Positions 42,888-51,245 of a stretch of DNA of 52,206 nt are shown piece after piece. The stretch is taken from assembly GCF_000495795.1 (NCBI RefSeq), contig NZ_AWGD01000045.1:1-52206 (forward strand), given 5' to 3'. Origin of the DNA: Asticcacaulis sp. AC460 (GTDB lineage Bacteria > Pseudomonadota > Alphaproteobacteria > Caulobacterales > Caulobacteraceae). The position numbers were made by a program, and so were the translations under genes. The notes beneath the pieces are model-generated. The model was given only the letters and a program-made list of their open reading frames with translations, did no database searches and had not been told where the DNA came from. Numbering within the stretch: the stretch's first letter is position 1; each line of letters begins with the position of its first letter.

Positions 42888-45586
42888 CGGCGCCGCGCAA
42901 TATCGTCCTGGTTGGCGGGGCGCGCGGGCGGTCGGGATCGCCGCTCTTCTCGGCCTTTGAAGGGGCGGAACGGCGAAGCGTCGCCGACCGCATTCCGCCC
43001 GTCGTCCGGTCGGTCGCGGATACGGGCAGGGGGGAGCTGAGCCCGCGGGAGTGGCTGCAGGCGGCGATCGATGCTGCCGGCGATCAGGCCATGCGGCTGG
43101 GGCAACGGGTCTATCTGTCGAGCGAGGGACGGCTGTTCGACATCGGCAGCACGCCGATCCAGATGCGGTCGGGGGTGGATCTGGACCTGAGCGGGTCGAT
43201 CCTCACGCATCAGCGGGTGTCGAACCTCAATGGTGGATCGGTGGCGATCGCTGGCAGCAACCTGCGCAATTTCAGTATTGTCGGCGGCGAGGTTTATGGG
43301 CCCGGATCATGGAAATACCAGGGCAAGGTCTATGGATCGTCGGCCTATGCCTTTCAGTTCACCGGGTGCAGCCAGTTCGACATCGACCTTTGGTATTACA
43401 ACGGCAATTCCGGCCTGTTGCTGAGCAACTGTACGCAGGGCAATGCGACGGTGCGGGGCTATGAGCTGAACGGGCCGGTCCTGGCGATCAAGGGTGGTTC
43501 CGAGCTGACCATCGCCGCCGGCATCCGCAACAGCGCGGGTTTCGGCATCTATGGCGACCTGGGCGCCAGCAAGGTGCACGTGCTGTGGGTGCGCAAATGG
43601 GTCGATGAGACGCGCTTTACCGCCGACAGCCATCCGTTCCTGTGGTCGCAGCGTGAAATCTCGCACAAGACGGCGTTGAACCGGGTTACCGGGGCGGTGT
43701 GGTCGGCGGATAATGGCGGGCGCACGACCTTTACGGTGACGCGCAATCCGATCGTGGCACAGACGGGGATTCCGGCTTTGGCCTTGGGTAAGCGCGTGCG
43801 GATCTCGCACGTCGAGTCGACGGTTGCCGACGCTTTCAACGGCGAGTTCGAGATCGTGGCGATGACCGAGACCCAGGTGGTGGTGGCGCACCCGGCGGTG
43901 GTGTCGCCGGGGAGCTATGTGACGGGCAGGGCGCTGGGGCGGATGGCCGACCTGGAGACCACCTTCTACACACTGGGCGAAGAGGCCCTGGGGGTGACCT
44001 ATTCGTGCCGGGAATGGACGTGCGACTACCTGTACGCCCACCGCACGGGGGATGCGGCCTGTTCGCTGACCGGGGACCGGATGCATGTGCGCCACGCCGA
44101 GGCCGTCGAGTGCCATCTGGGCGGGGTGCACATGTCCGGGCGGGGGTCGCGGGTCGACCTGGTCACCTCGTATTATAACGGTCACTGGGGTTCGTCGGTG
44201 GCGCGGTATGGCGGCGTGGCAGGATCGATGGGATCGTCGGCCGGCAACTATGCCCAGCATTCGAGCTTCGGGAAGATCATCAGCCGCCAGGATATTACCG
44301 GCGGCGGGCGGATCGACCGGGAATGGCGCTATGCCAGTTTTGTGCCGGGCGGGGACTGCGGAAAGTCCTATGCCATCGCGTGGAGCGGCACGACGACCGT
44401 GGTCGAGGGCGTGTCGGTCAATGTGTACTGGATCTTCCGCGCCAAGGGACCGACCCCGGACTATTTCGGCGAGGTCGATCCGGTGACGCGCGGTTTCGTG
44501 GCGCCGGCCGATGGCGATCTGGTCGAGGCGCTCTGGAATGACGGGGATACCGACTGGATCTTCCGGCGGGCCTTCGTCGGGGCGATCGCTCCGATCGCCC
44601 CGGTCAACTGTTACTTCGGCGAGATCGACTATGACGGGCCGGCGGTGCGAATGGCCGACAATGTCGGGACGGGGTATGGCAACCGCTATCCGTCGCTGTA
44701 CGAACCGTATAGCGGGCCGCCGATCTTGCTGAACGGCGAGTTCCTGCAGTGGCCGGCCGGGAGTTTGGCCGTGACCGCGACCGGGACGGAATGGGCGAAC
44801 GGGTGGTATGCCGTGCGGACCGGAGGCAATGCCACGGTCAGCCGGATCGCCGGCAAGCGTGGGCGCTATGCTGTCCGGATCAAGCGCAACAAGGATACGG
44901 GCGGAGCGAACAGCCTGTTGGTGGCGCAGTCGATCACCGGGGACCGGCTGCATGAGCTGAAGGGGAAATATCCGTCGTTCAAGCTGCGGGCGTGGTGCGG
45001 CGCGGCCTGGTCGGACAATAATCAGCAGCTTTCGTGGGACCTGAAGTACCGCGAAGCGGTCGCGCCTTTGACCGACGATAATCTCAATCCGGATGCGATC
45101 GACCTGTCGAACGGGGCCTGTCCGGTCGTGGCCGCGGAGGGGGATGTCAGTTTCACCTCGACGGCGGTTGTGCCTTCGGAAGCTGAGCAGTTGATCCTGC
45201 GGATCTATTACACGCCGGCCCTGGGCACGGCACGGTCGGTCACGGTCACCAGCGGAGGCAGCGGCTATACGTCGGCGCCAACGGTGGTGTTCGGCGGCGG
45301 CGGTTCGAATGGTGGAAAGCAGTGGCCGATGGCGCATGCCGTCGTGGCCGGCGGGAAGGTGACCTCGGTGGTGCTGGATTCCGCCGGGGCGAATCTGGAG
45401 GCGGCCGTGACGGTGACACTGACGGGCGGTGGGGGCAGTGGGGCGGCTGCGACATGCCGGGCCTATTTTATCGCGGATGACGAGGACTGGCTGGCCTTTG
45501 AGCGGCCGGTCTGTGCGCCGTCGGACAGCGATTTCGGCTTCGTGCGCGAACCCGTTGAGGTGACCCGGCTGAGGCTGGGGCTATAG
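42884..45586 (+). CDS. Tailspike-like protein with right-handed beta-helix
   Basis: A 900-residue protein, likely a tailspike or long fibre. The N-terminal 80 residues include a helix SPREWLQAAIDAAGDQAMRL, typical of phage spike head-binding parts. Residues about 95-230 and 400-480 show the short repeated turns of a pectate-lyase-like beta-helix (VDLDLSGSILTHQRVSNLNG, SNLRNFSIVGGEVYGP). Near the end, two copies of a SGGSGYTSAPTV / GGKVTSVVLDSAGA unit form a known tail-fibre motif. Some such proteins depolymerise capsular sugars; I see no conserved catalytic acid pair to prove this. ATGA overlap with the previous gene. Confidence 0.75.
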   Translation: MTAPRNIVLVGGARGRSGSPLFSAFEGAERRSVADRIPPVVRSVADTGRGELSPREWLQAAIDAAGDQAMRLGQRVYLSSEGRLFDIGSTPIQMRSGVDLDLSGSILTHQRVSNLNGGSVAIAGSNLRNFSIVGGEVYGPGSWKYQGKVYGSSAYAFQFTGCSQFDIDLWYYNGNSGLLLSNCTQGNATVRGYELNGPVLAIKGGSELTIAAGIRNSAGFGIYGDLGASKVHVLWVRKWVDETRFTADSHPFLWSQREISHKTALNRVTGAVWSADNGGRTTFTVTRNPIVAQTGIPALALGKRVRISHVESTVADAFNGEFEIVAMTETQVVVAHPAVVSPGSYVTGRALGRMADLETTFYTLGEEALGVTYSCREWTCDYLYAHRTGDAACSLTGDRMHVRHAEAVECHLGGVHMSGRGSRVDLVTSYYNGHWGSSVARYGGVAGSMGSSAGNYAQHSSFGKIISRQDITGGGRIDREWRYASFVPGGDCGKSYAIAWSGTTTVVEGVSVNVYWIFRAKGPTPDYFGEVDPVTRGFVAPADGDLVEALWNDGDTDWIFRRAFVGAIAPIAPVNCYFGEIDYDGPAVRMADNVGTGYGNRYPSLYEPYSGPPILLNGEFLQWPAGSLAVTATGTEWANGWYAVRTGGNATVSRIAGKRGRYAVRIKRNKDTGGANSLLVAQSITGDRLHELKGKYPSFKLRAWCGAAWSDNNQQLSWDLKYREAVAPLTDDNLNPDAIDLSNGACPVVAAEGDVSFTSTAVVPSEAEQLILRIYYTPALGTARSVTVTSGGSGYTSAPTVVFGGGGSNGGKQWPMAHAVVAGGKVTSVVLDSAGANLEAAVTVTLTGGGGSGAAATCRAYFIADDEDWLAFERPVCAPSDSDFGFVREPVEVTRLRLGL

Positions 45587-45613
45587 GTTTCACATTTTCT
45601 GGAAGGATTTGTT

Positions 45614-45856
45614 ATGGCTGCCGAGATTACGCTGTTCAAGGCGATGGGCGAGGAGGGCGGCCGGATCGGACCCGTGGCGGGCCGGCCGGTGCAGAGCTAT
45701 GCCGCGACGTTTACGCCGGCGATTACCGGGATCATCCGGGTGTACGCCAATGGCACGCCGGTGGTGCTGACCATCGGCGGCAAGAGCCTGACCGTGCCGT
45801 CGGGCTGGGTGGAGTATTTCGCCGTCACGGGCGGCCAGGAAGTGACGGTAGCCTGA
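45614..45856 (+). CDS. Small tail-fibre-associated protein
   Basis: An 80-residue beta-rich protein (FTPAITGIIRVYANGTPVVL) with GGAAGGA before its ATG. It follows the tailspike gene, and its stop is three bases before the fibre-start remnant at 45859. No known family recognised; probably a fibre accessory part. It marks the right end of the GC-rich structural genes before the AT-rich cassette. Confidence 0.6.
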   Translation: MAAEITLFKAMGEEGGRIGPVAGRPVQSYAATFTPAITGIIRVYANGTPVVLTIGGKSLTVPSGWVEYFAVTGGQEVTVA

Positions 45857-45858
45857 GC

Positions 45859-46026
45859 ATGATGGGATTTGGCATCGGTCGGATGGGGCTGGCGTGCAGC
45901 TACATCATCACGTCCGGTGCGGTTTCATCTTCCCGCATGACGCGGCCGCTGGGCGCGTTGATCCGACAGGTTGCGCGGGCGGTTATGAGCATTTCTTCGC
46001 TGGTTCCGTACTCAATCAACGGATAA
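45859..46026 (+). pseudogene. Orphan 5' end of a second fibre gene (MMGFGIGRMGLA start)
   Basis: The first 12 codons (45859-45894) encode MMGFGIGRMGLA, exactly as the fibre gene at 46928 does. The DNA differs at five third-codon positions only. After the 12th codon the frame runs into the 3' end of the opposite-strand oxygenase gene and stops at 46026. It is the anchor of a fibre whose body was replaced by the inverted cassette. Confidence 0.7.
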
Positions 46027-46787
46027 CGGCGAAGCTTGTTTTCAATGGCGTCCAGCATCTCCTTATAGGGCGGCATTTCCTTGCCTGATCCCTTTAGGCG
46101 CAACCATTCCGCCAGTTCGGGATAGCTGATCAGAAACATGACCAGGACATCACGATCGATGGTCGATGCAAAGCCATGGTAGGAATGGAAGTGGGCGACA
46201 AAAATACAGCAGGTGTTCCGTCTATATTTGGCGGGATAGTGCGGCGTGAGGTTTTTGTCGTAAAGGACGGTCGCATTGTGCTCGGCTTCTTCGGGAGAAA
46301 CTTCATGCTCCGGAAAATAGAAAACGAAGGATAGACACTTTGGCGGAATATCGACGTGGATATTCTGAAAACGTCCCGCCTTGGTAAAAAAGAACTCGAA
46401 TTCTTTGTGGATGGCCAGACTGGCAGCGAATTCTTCGTCCGGGTCCAGGTAAAATTTCTGAAGCAGAAGAAGTTTGACTTCGGTGTCATTGAAGACAGCC
46501 CGAAGGCAGTTGATCAGCGGGTGGTCGAACTCAACAAGGTTGAACCGTTTAGTGACGAAAGCCTTGCTGTCCTGCCGGCGATCCTGAAGGTCGTCGCTGT
46601 GCTTTTTCTGGAGCATCAGGGCAAGCAGCTCTTCGTAAAACCAGTCGGGAAAAATCTCTTCTATGTAGAGATGACGGAAGGGATCTGTTCCCGCGTCAGT
46701 CTCCGTTGCGCGCTGAAGAATATGCGTCCGCAGAGCCGCGACGTCATAGCTGCCAAAGTCAGGCTTGGGGAGGGCGGTACCGTCCAT
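45900..46787 (-). CDS. 2-oxoglutarate/Fe(II)-dependent oxygenase, inverted in the fibre cassette
   Basis: A protein of about 295 residues of the 2OG-Fe(II) oxygenase superfamily. The double-stranded beta-helix core shows the HxD motif in NIHVDIPPK (His144, Asp146), followed by SFVFYFPEHEVSPEEAEHNA, and the distal His204 in HFHSYHGF. Arg212 in IDRDVLV is a candidate for 2OG binding. I prefer ATG at 46787; the frame extends to a TTG at 46904 with no good ribosome site. It is the only minus-strand gene inside the phage cluster and is AT-richer than its left neighbours. Substrates may be proteins, sugars or nucleotides; a role in modifying a fibre or cell-surface glycan is inference. Confidence 0.78.
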   Translation of the reverse strand: MDGTALPKPDFGSYDVAALRTHILQRATETDAGTDPFRHLYIEEIFPDWFYEELLALMLQKKHSDDLQDRRQDSKAFVTKRFNLVEFDHPLINCLRAVFNDTEVKLLLLQKFYLDPDEEFAASLAIHKEFEFFFTKAGRFQNIHVDIPPKCLSFVFYFPEHEVSPEEAEHNATVLYDKNLTPHYPAKYRRNTCCIFVAHFHSYHGFASTIDRDVLVMFLISYPELAEWLRLKGSGKEMPPYKEMLDAIENKLRRYPLIEYGTSEEMLITARATCRINAPSGRVMREDETAPDVMM

Positions 46788-46927
46788 GTCACATCTCAGG
46801 TTCGAAAGTCTTTGGAATAGTTCCGGTTTCGTGGACCACCGTAACACGTCACTCCCGACGGGCAAGGGGGTGTGTGCTTTGCAGGCCGATGAGATGAAAT
46901 TCAAGCTAAAAGGACAGGTTTCGTAAA

Positions 46928-47953
46928 ATGATGGGATTCGGTATCGGCCGTATGGGGCTGGCTTTTCGCGGGCCGAGGCCTACGCCAAGTTGGGTTACTC
47001 CTGGAGCGGCTTTTCATATTAAGCCTGTTTCGGGCTGGTCGTGGTTGAAAGGGCGCGAATATACGTCCTGGAGCGCGTTGTTGTCCGATCCAACCGCGGC
47101 GACATTTTCGCGGCCGTCGGAGGCTTGGGCACTTACGAGCGCGGGGAATTTTACATTATTTCCAAGCGGCACTCCCGCAGTGACAGATTTGGGATTGCTG
47201 GTGGAACCAGCAGAGACAGCGGTGGGTAATTTTTCGCTTCAGCCAGAAGCTTGGGGAACAACAGGAACTCGCGTCTTAGTTACACAAAACCAAATGGGGG
47301 CGTTTTCGTTCGATGCTATTAAAATTGCCGGCGACGGCAGTTCAGGCTCCCATTCTATCGCGGGAGGGCAGCAGAACTTTACCTTTACATCTGGTAATAC
47401 GTATTTTATGTACGTAATAGCCAGTAGTTTGAGTTTTGGTTGTTTTCAACTTGTTGCTGCATCTGCAGCTTTCACTTCTCAGGCGTATTCAAATTTTGAT
47501 ATGAATGGAAATGGGGCAGTTGGTACTAAAGGGAGTTCGGTATCTTCTTCCGGAATTATCAAGTTGACGGAGGGGAGATACCTGATGTGGATGATTGCTC
47601 CGTGTATTTCGACCGCGCTTGGAACATTGACATTTGGGCTGGTTCCGGCGAGCAACTCCCCGCGCCTTGCGTCTTCGAATTCGACTTCAAGTGTTATAAT
47701 TTCGGGGTATCAGATCTCTACGGCAAGCCATTGGGGGTCTCCTATAGAAGTGCAGGGGACAACGCTGGTAAGCCGTGCTGCGGTCGAATTCAAGATAAAG
47801 CCCCTCGCCGGAACCTATAACCTTACCTTCAAGTTTGGCGATCAGATAGCTGACCAGGTCCTTTCGGCGGTGGCTATCAATTCGACTGGATATCCGATTC
47901 CAATAGACCTCAATGGTCGCTTCATTACCGACATCTTCGGCGTTGCAGCATAG
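46928..47953 (+). CDS. Receptor-binding tail fibre protein
   Basis: A 341-residue protein. The anchor MMGFGIGRMGLA is followed by a linker (RGPRPTPSWVTPGAAFHIKP). Then comes a block ATFSRPSEAWALTSAGNF ending in GLLVEPAETAVGNFS, which is the widespread phage fibre signature (R.S.A...GLLxEPAxTN). The rest is a jelly-roll-like binding domain rich in Ser, Thr and Gly. The first 100 bases keep the GC-rich composition; the remainder is AT-richer, as in exchanged receptor-binding modules. It probably binds a surface sugar or protein. It sits between the inverted oxygenase and three methyltransferase genes. Confidence 0.75.
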   Translation: MMGFGIGRMGLAFRGPRPTPSWVTPGAAFHIKPVSGWSWLKGREYTSWSALLSDPTAATFSRPSEAWALTSAGNFTLFPSGTPAVTDLGLLVEPAETAVGNFSLQPEAWGTTGTRVLVTQNQMGAFSFDAIKIAGDGSSGSHSIAGGQQNFTFTSGNTYFMYVIASSLSFGCFQLVAASAAFTSQAYSNFDMNGNGAVGTKGSSVSSSGIIKLTEGRYLMWMIAPCISTALGTLTFGLVPASNSPRLASSNSTSSVIISGYQISTASHWGSPIEVQGTTLVSRAAVEFKIKPLAGTYNLTFKFGDQIADQVLSAVAINSTGYPIPIDLNGRFITDIFGVAA

Positions 47954-47977
47954 GTAGTCGCAGTGATAGGGTGGGGT

Positions 47978-48709
47978 ATGGACGACGCCAAACCCCGCCA
48001 CCAGTTGCACACTCAGACTTTTCGCGGCCGACATACTGATTTGATGCAGGAGATTGCATCACGGTTGGTTTTGGCCAATTCACCTCGAATCTTGTCTTTT
48101 GGTTGTTCTACTGGGGCCGAATGTCAAGATTTCGCAGAGATTTTCCCGAATGCGGAGATAATTGGTGTTGATGTTAATATTAAAGCATTGGCAAAAGCTA
48201 ATCTTATAAATGATTTTCGCATCAAATTCATGCATTCTACGGAAGAAAATATACTTTCCGGCGCGCCATATGATATTGTATTTGCTATGAATGTATTGTG
48301 TCGTTATCCCTCAACGGAGGGCTTGGATAATATATCTGAAATTTATCCATTTTATATGTTTGATGAGATGATACATGACCTTGATAGGTATTTGAAGCCT
48401 GGCGGTGTTTTGGGAATGTATAATTGCCAGTATTTTTTTGATGATACAAAAGTTTATTCCAAATACGCCCCTTTGATGCATGGTGTAAACCTACATAGCG
48501 GCTGGATGGAACGATATCGTCCCGACGGGAAGCGGGCGACAAGTATTTATACAACGTACGAAGGGAAGGAATATTCTCGGGAAGAGTGGAGAGCGTTGAA
48601 GGCGGTTAGTCCGGATTTAAGGAAAGATTCTGCGAGGCACGAGTGGGTAGCATCGGAAATTTATTCTGGTCGTCATACTGATGTCTCGCTTTGGATCAAG
48701 CAGGCATAG
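47978..48709 (+). CDS. SAM-dependent methyltransferase 1 of a tandem trio
   Basis: A 243-residue class I methyltransferase. The SAM-binding motif I is ILSFGCSTGAECQDF near residue 38. IIGVDVNIKAL follows (the acidic end of strand 2), then PYDIVFAMNVLCRYP for motif IV, and a C-terminal YFFDD...GWMERYRPDGKRAT block. The N-terminal RHQLHTQTFRGRHTDL is shared by all three paralogs. ATG at 47978 has GGGTGGGG in front; a GTG at 47963 is also possible. AT-rich. Substrate unknown; no DNA-methyltransferase motif (DPPY/PCQ) is present, so sugar, lipid or protein methylation is more likely. Confidence 0.8.
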   Translation: MDDAKPRHQLHTQTFRGRHTDLMQEIASRLVLANSPRILSFGCSTGAECQDFAEIFPNAEIIGVDVNIKALAKANLINDFRIKFMHSTEENILSGAPYDIVFAMNVLCRYPSTEGLDNISEIYPFYMFDEMIHDLDRYLKPGGVLGMYNCQYFFDDTKVYSKYAPLMHGVNLHSGWMERYRPDGKRATSIYTTYEGKEYSREEWRALKAVSPDLRKDSARHEWVASEIYSGRHTDVSLWIKQA

Positions 48710-48783
48710 TTTATCATATGTTAATTTGTTCATTTTTCGCAAAGTTGCGAAACTGAAATGCGCATGCGTATTGTGTGTAATTT

Positions 48784-49530
48784 ATGGGGATGGGTATGCA
48801 CGAACTGACTAAACGACACCAAACGCACACAAAAACATTTCATGGGCGACATGCCGATATTTTCCGATCCGCGAGGCGTCTTTTTGGTAGACGTAAAAAG
48901 CTGAAGGTACTGTCTTTCGGTTGCTCTACCGGGGAGGAATGCCTCGATTTGGCTGAGGTGTTTCGCTATTCTGATATCACTGGGGTTGATGTCGACCAAG
49001 AAGCACTAAAAAAGGCGGCCCATATTCATCATCCCCGCATTTCAATTATGGATTCAACAGAGGGAAATCTTCGTGCGCACGGTCCGTTTGACGCGATTTT
49101 TGCGATGAATGTATTTTGCGTTTTTCCAAAATCAAAGCAGTTTGAGGATATTTCTCACCTGTACCCGATCACGCATTTTGATGATGGCCTTCGTCTTCTT
49201 CATCGTCATCTTGCTCACGGCGGGATATTGGGTCTATTCAATGCCGCATATTTTTTTGACGACTTTTCATTATTCGATGCGTACCAGCCTGAAGCCAGAG
49301 GATTTCCGCCTTATGGTAGTTGGATGGTCAGGCACAAACCTGATGGCCGCCGCGCAAACCGTAATGTCGTACTCTTTCGCGGTGACGAACTGACCGAAGA
49401 TGAGTGGATCGAGATGAAAAGACAGGATAAGACTCTTCAGGCAAATGGCATTCGCCAAGAGTGGATCAATCCTGAAACTTGCGCCCATCTGCTGCATGAT
49501 GTGACTTTGTGGCGAAAGATAAAGGATTGA
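48784..49530 (+). CDS. SAM-dependent methyltransferase 2 of a tandem trio
   Basis: A protein of about 248 residues (or 244 from ATG 48796, which aligns better with paralog 1). Motif I is VLSFGCSTGEECLDLAEVF, then ITGVDVDQEAL, PFDAIFAMNVFCVFP, and the shared tail YFFDD...GSWMVRHKPDGRRANR. It is a diverged paralog of the preceding gene, 74 bases downstream. Probable substrate as for the other two: a phage- or host-surface molecule, by context. No membrane segment is visible. Confidence 0.8.
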   Translation: MGMGMHELTKRHQTHTKTFHGRHADIFRSARRLFGRRKKLKVLSFGCSTGEECLDLAEVFRYSDITGVDVDQEALKKAAHIHHPRISIMDSTEGNLRAHGPFDAIFAMNVFCVFPKSKQFEDISHLYPITHFDDGLRLLHRHLAHGGILGLFNAAYFFDDFSLFDAYQPEARGFPPYGSWMVRHKPDGRRANRNVVLFRGDELTEDEWIEMKRQDKTLQANGIRQEWINPETCAHLLHDVTLWRKIKD

Positions 49531-49578
49531 ATTTTTTGCTTATTTTGGCAGTGCCTTTCGAAATGTTGAAATAAATCC

Positions 49579-50298
49579 TTGGGACAGCGTCACCAGATAC
49601 ATACAAGCACTAGGAGGGGGCGAAACCTTCCCTTTCTTCTAGAAGCGGCGGCTATTTTGGGAAGTCGGCGCGCCTTGCGTATTTTGTCATTCGGCTGTTC
49701 TTCTGGTGAGGAATGTCTGGACGCGGCGGATGTGTTTCCTAATGCAATTATCAAAGGAGTAGATCTCGACGAAAAGGCGTTGCAGAAGGCGTCGGCTATT
49801 TCCCATGACCGAATTTCGATAGAGGAATCGACTTATGAAGCAGTATTTTCTGGCGGCCCTTATGATTTGATATTGGCGATGAGCGTGTTTTGCCGTTTTC
49901 CCCTGCGGGAGGAAGTGGTGAATATAAAGGACGTATATGGCTTCGGAAAATTTGTTGATGAAATAAATTTATTACATGATGTATTAAAGCCTGGGGGGAT
50001 TCTGTGTATTTACAACTCGATGTATTTCTTCGACGATTGTGCCGTATCAATGGACTATTTTCCTATATTGACGCGGACTGTGAACTTTGGCTGGATGGTG
50101 AAGTATTATTCGGACGGCGAACCAGCCACGAGAGTGTCCCATTATTGGGAAGGTCAAGACTACAATTACGTTGATTGGATAGGTAAAATTCCATCCGGGT
50201 TTGCCAGAAACAGGGAGGCTATAAACCATTTTTGGCTTAATCCCGGTTCTCGAGGGTCGCGGCGTGTTGATACGCCTTTCTGGCGCAAACGCCGCTAA
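49579..50298 (+). CDS. SAM-dependent methyltransferase 3 of a tandem trio
   Basis: A 239-residue paralog of the two preceding genes. It has RHQIHTSTRRGR at the start, then RILSFGCSSGEECLDAADVF, IKGVDLDEKAL, PYDLILAMSVFCRFP, and YFFDDCAVSMD...FGWMVKYYSDGEPATR. It appears to begin with TTG; no ATG in frame precedes the conserved N-terminus and the ribosome site is weak, so expression may be low. It differs most from the others around residues 190-239. An intrinsic terminator follows, closing the cassette. Confidence 0.78.
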   Translation: MGQRHQIHTSTRRGRNLPFLLEAAAILGSRRALRILSFGCSSGEECLDAADVFPNAIIKGVDLDEKALQKASAISHDRISIEESTYEAVFSGGPYDLILAMSVFCRFPLREEVVNIKDVYGFGKFVDEINLLHDVLKPGGILCIYNSMYFFDDCAVSMDYFPILTRTVNFGWMVKYYSDGEPATRVSHYWEGQDYNYVDWIGKIPSGFARNREAINHFWLNPGSRGSRRVDTPFWRKRR

Positions 50299-50324
50299 CA
50301 AGATTTAACAAAATACTCTGCAAG

Positions 50325-50348
50325 CGCCGCTCCACAGCGGCGTTTTTT
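50325..50348 (+). terminator. Intrinsic terminator between methyltransferases and lysis genes
   Basis: CGCCGCT and AGCGGCG form a perfect 7-bp stem with a CCAC loop, followed by six T. The lysis-side ribosome site GGGGAA comes directly after, the same layout as behind repeats B and C. Confidence 0.85.
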
Positions 50349-50361
50349 ATTGGGGAATTGT

Positions 50362-50565
50362 ATGAAACTCGAAGTTCAGCATGTGCTGGTTTTTGCCCTG
50401 ATCGGGTTTGTCGCCTTTATCCTCGTTGTGCTGGCGTTTGTGCCCGTGCCGGTCGGGAACCAGGACATGTTCATCCAGGCCGGCGCCGCCATCATCGGCA
50501 TCCTCACGCTCGTTGCCGGATATTACTGGGGCAAGTCACGCAACAGCGGGGAGGGCGGCCAATGA
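50362..50565 (+). CDS. Holin-like small membrane protein
   Basis: A 67-residue protein with two predicted membrane helices: VLVFALIGFVAFILVVLAFV near residue 8 and MFIQAGAAIIGILTLVAGYY near residue 36. A short polar tail (GKSRNSGEGGQ) follows. The size, two helices and position directly before the endolysin gene fit a class II/III holin. GGGGAA precedes ATG 50362. Its stop overlaps the endolysin start, so the two are coupled. Confidence 0.72.
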   Translation: MKLEVQHVLVFALIGFVAFILVVLAFVPVPVGNQDMFIQAGAAIIGILTLVAGYYWGKSRNSGEGGQ

Positions 50566-50987
50566 TCAATACCCGGGATATCGCCGCGCTCCATCCCATC
50601 GTCGCGGCCAAGGCGCGCGCGTTCCTCGAAAGCTGTAATGCCCAGGGGATCGAACTCCTCGTCACCTCCACCTATCGTGACCACGACAGCCAGGATGCGC
50701 TCTATGCCCAGGGACGCAGCCGGCCCGGCAAAAAGGTCACCAATGCAAAGGGCGGACAGTCCTTTCATAACTGGCGGGTGGCGTTCGATGTCGTGCCGCT
50801 GCGGCTGGGCAAGCCGGTGTGGGGAACCGCCTGTGAAGACCGCCGGCTGTGGCTGAGGATCGGGGCTATCGGCAAGGCGCACGGGCTGGACTGGGCCGGG
50901 GACTGGACCCGGTTTCGCGAGTATCCGCACTTTCAATATACCGGCGGGCGGTCGCTGGCCGATTTTCAAGCCGGGAAGGGGTTGTAA
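50562..50987 (+). CDS. M15-family endolysin (peptidoglycan L,D/D,D-peptidase)
   Basis: A 141-residue zinc peptidase of the VanY-like M15 family. The metal ligands are visible: GGQSFHNWRVAFDVV with His69 and Asp76, and EYPHFQY with His123. The N-terminal VAAKARAFLESCNAQGIELL and TSTYRDHDSQDALYAQGRS are standard family blocks. It cuts stem-peptide links in peptidoglycan and would lyse the host at the end of particle production. The start ATGA overlaps the holin-like gene. No signal peptide, so export depends on the holin. Confidence 0.9.
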   Translation: MINTRDIAALHPIVAAKARAFLESCNAQGIELLVTSTYRDHDSQDALYAQGRSRPGKKVTNAKGGQSFHNWRVAFDVVPLRLGKPVWGTACEDRRLWLRIGAIGKAHGLDWAGDWTRFREYPHFQYTGGRSLADFQAGKGL

Positions 50988-50990
50988 GCC

Positions 50991-51215
50991 ATGACGGAAC
51001 AGACGGTCGCCGAGCGGGCATTGGACGCGGCGTTCAAGGCTCAGGCCGATATTTCGACCCACGAGCAGGTGTGCGCCGAGCGCTACAGCCGCATCGATGA
51101 CGGGCTGACCACGGTGAAAGGGGATGTGAAGGATCTCACCAATCGGGTCAATCTGTTGCTGATCGGCGTAGGGGGCGCGATGTTCACGGTGATCATGGCG
51201 CTGGTGTTCAAGTAG
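50991..51215 (+). CDS. Small coiled-coil protein with C-terminal membrane helix
   Basis: A 74-residue protein. The N-terminal 50 residues form a charged helix (SRIDDGLTTVKGDVKDLTN) and the last 23 residues are a membrane helix (LLLIGVGGAMFTVIMALVF). This resembles XhlA-type lysis accessory or tail-anchored proteins that follow endolysins. It is the last gene of the phage cluster on this strand; its start is three bases after the endolysin stop. Exact role unknown. Confidence 0.65.
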   Translation: MTEQTVAERALDAAFKAQADISTHEQVCAERYSRIDDGLTTVKGDVKDLTNRVNLLLIGVGGAMFTVIMALVFK

Positions 51216-51245
51216 GGGAGGGCGGGGGCTGGGCTGCCTTCTGCA

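Noticed and set aside
47978..50298. Restriction-modification or DNA-modification system
   Set aside because: The three methyltransferases lack DPPY/NPPY or PCQ motifs of DNA methyltransferases, and no endonuclease or specificity subunit is nearby.
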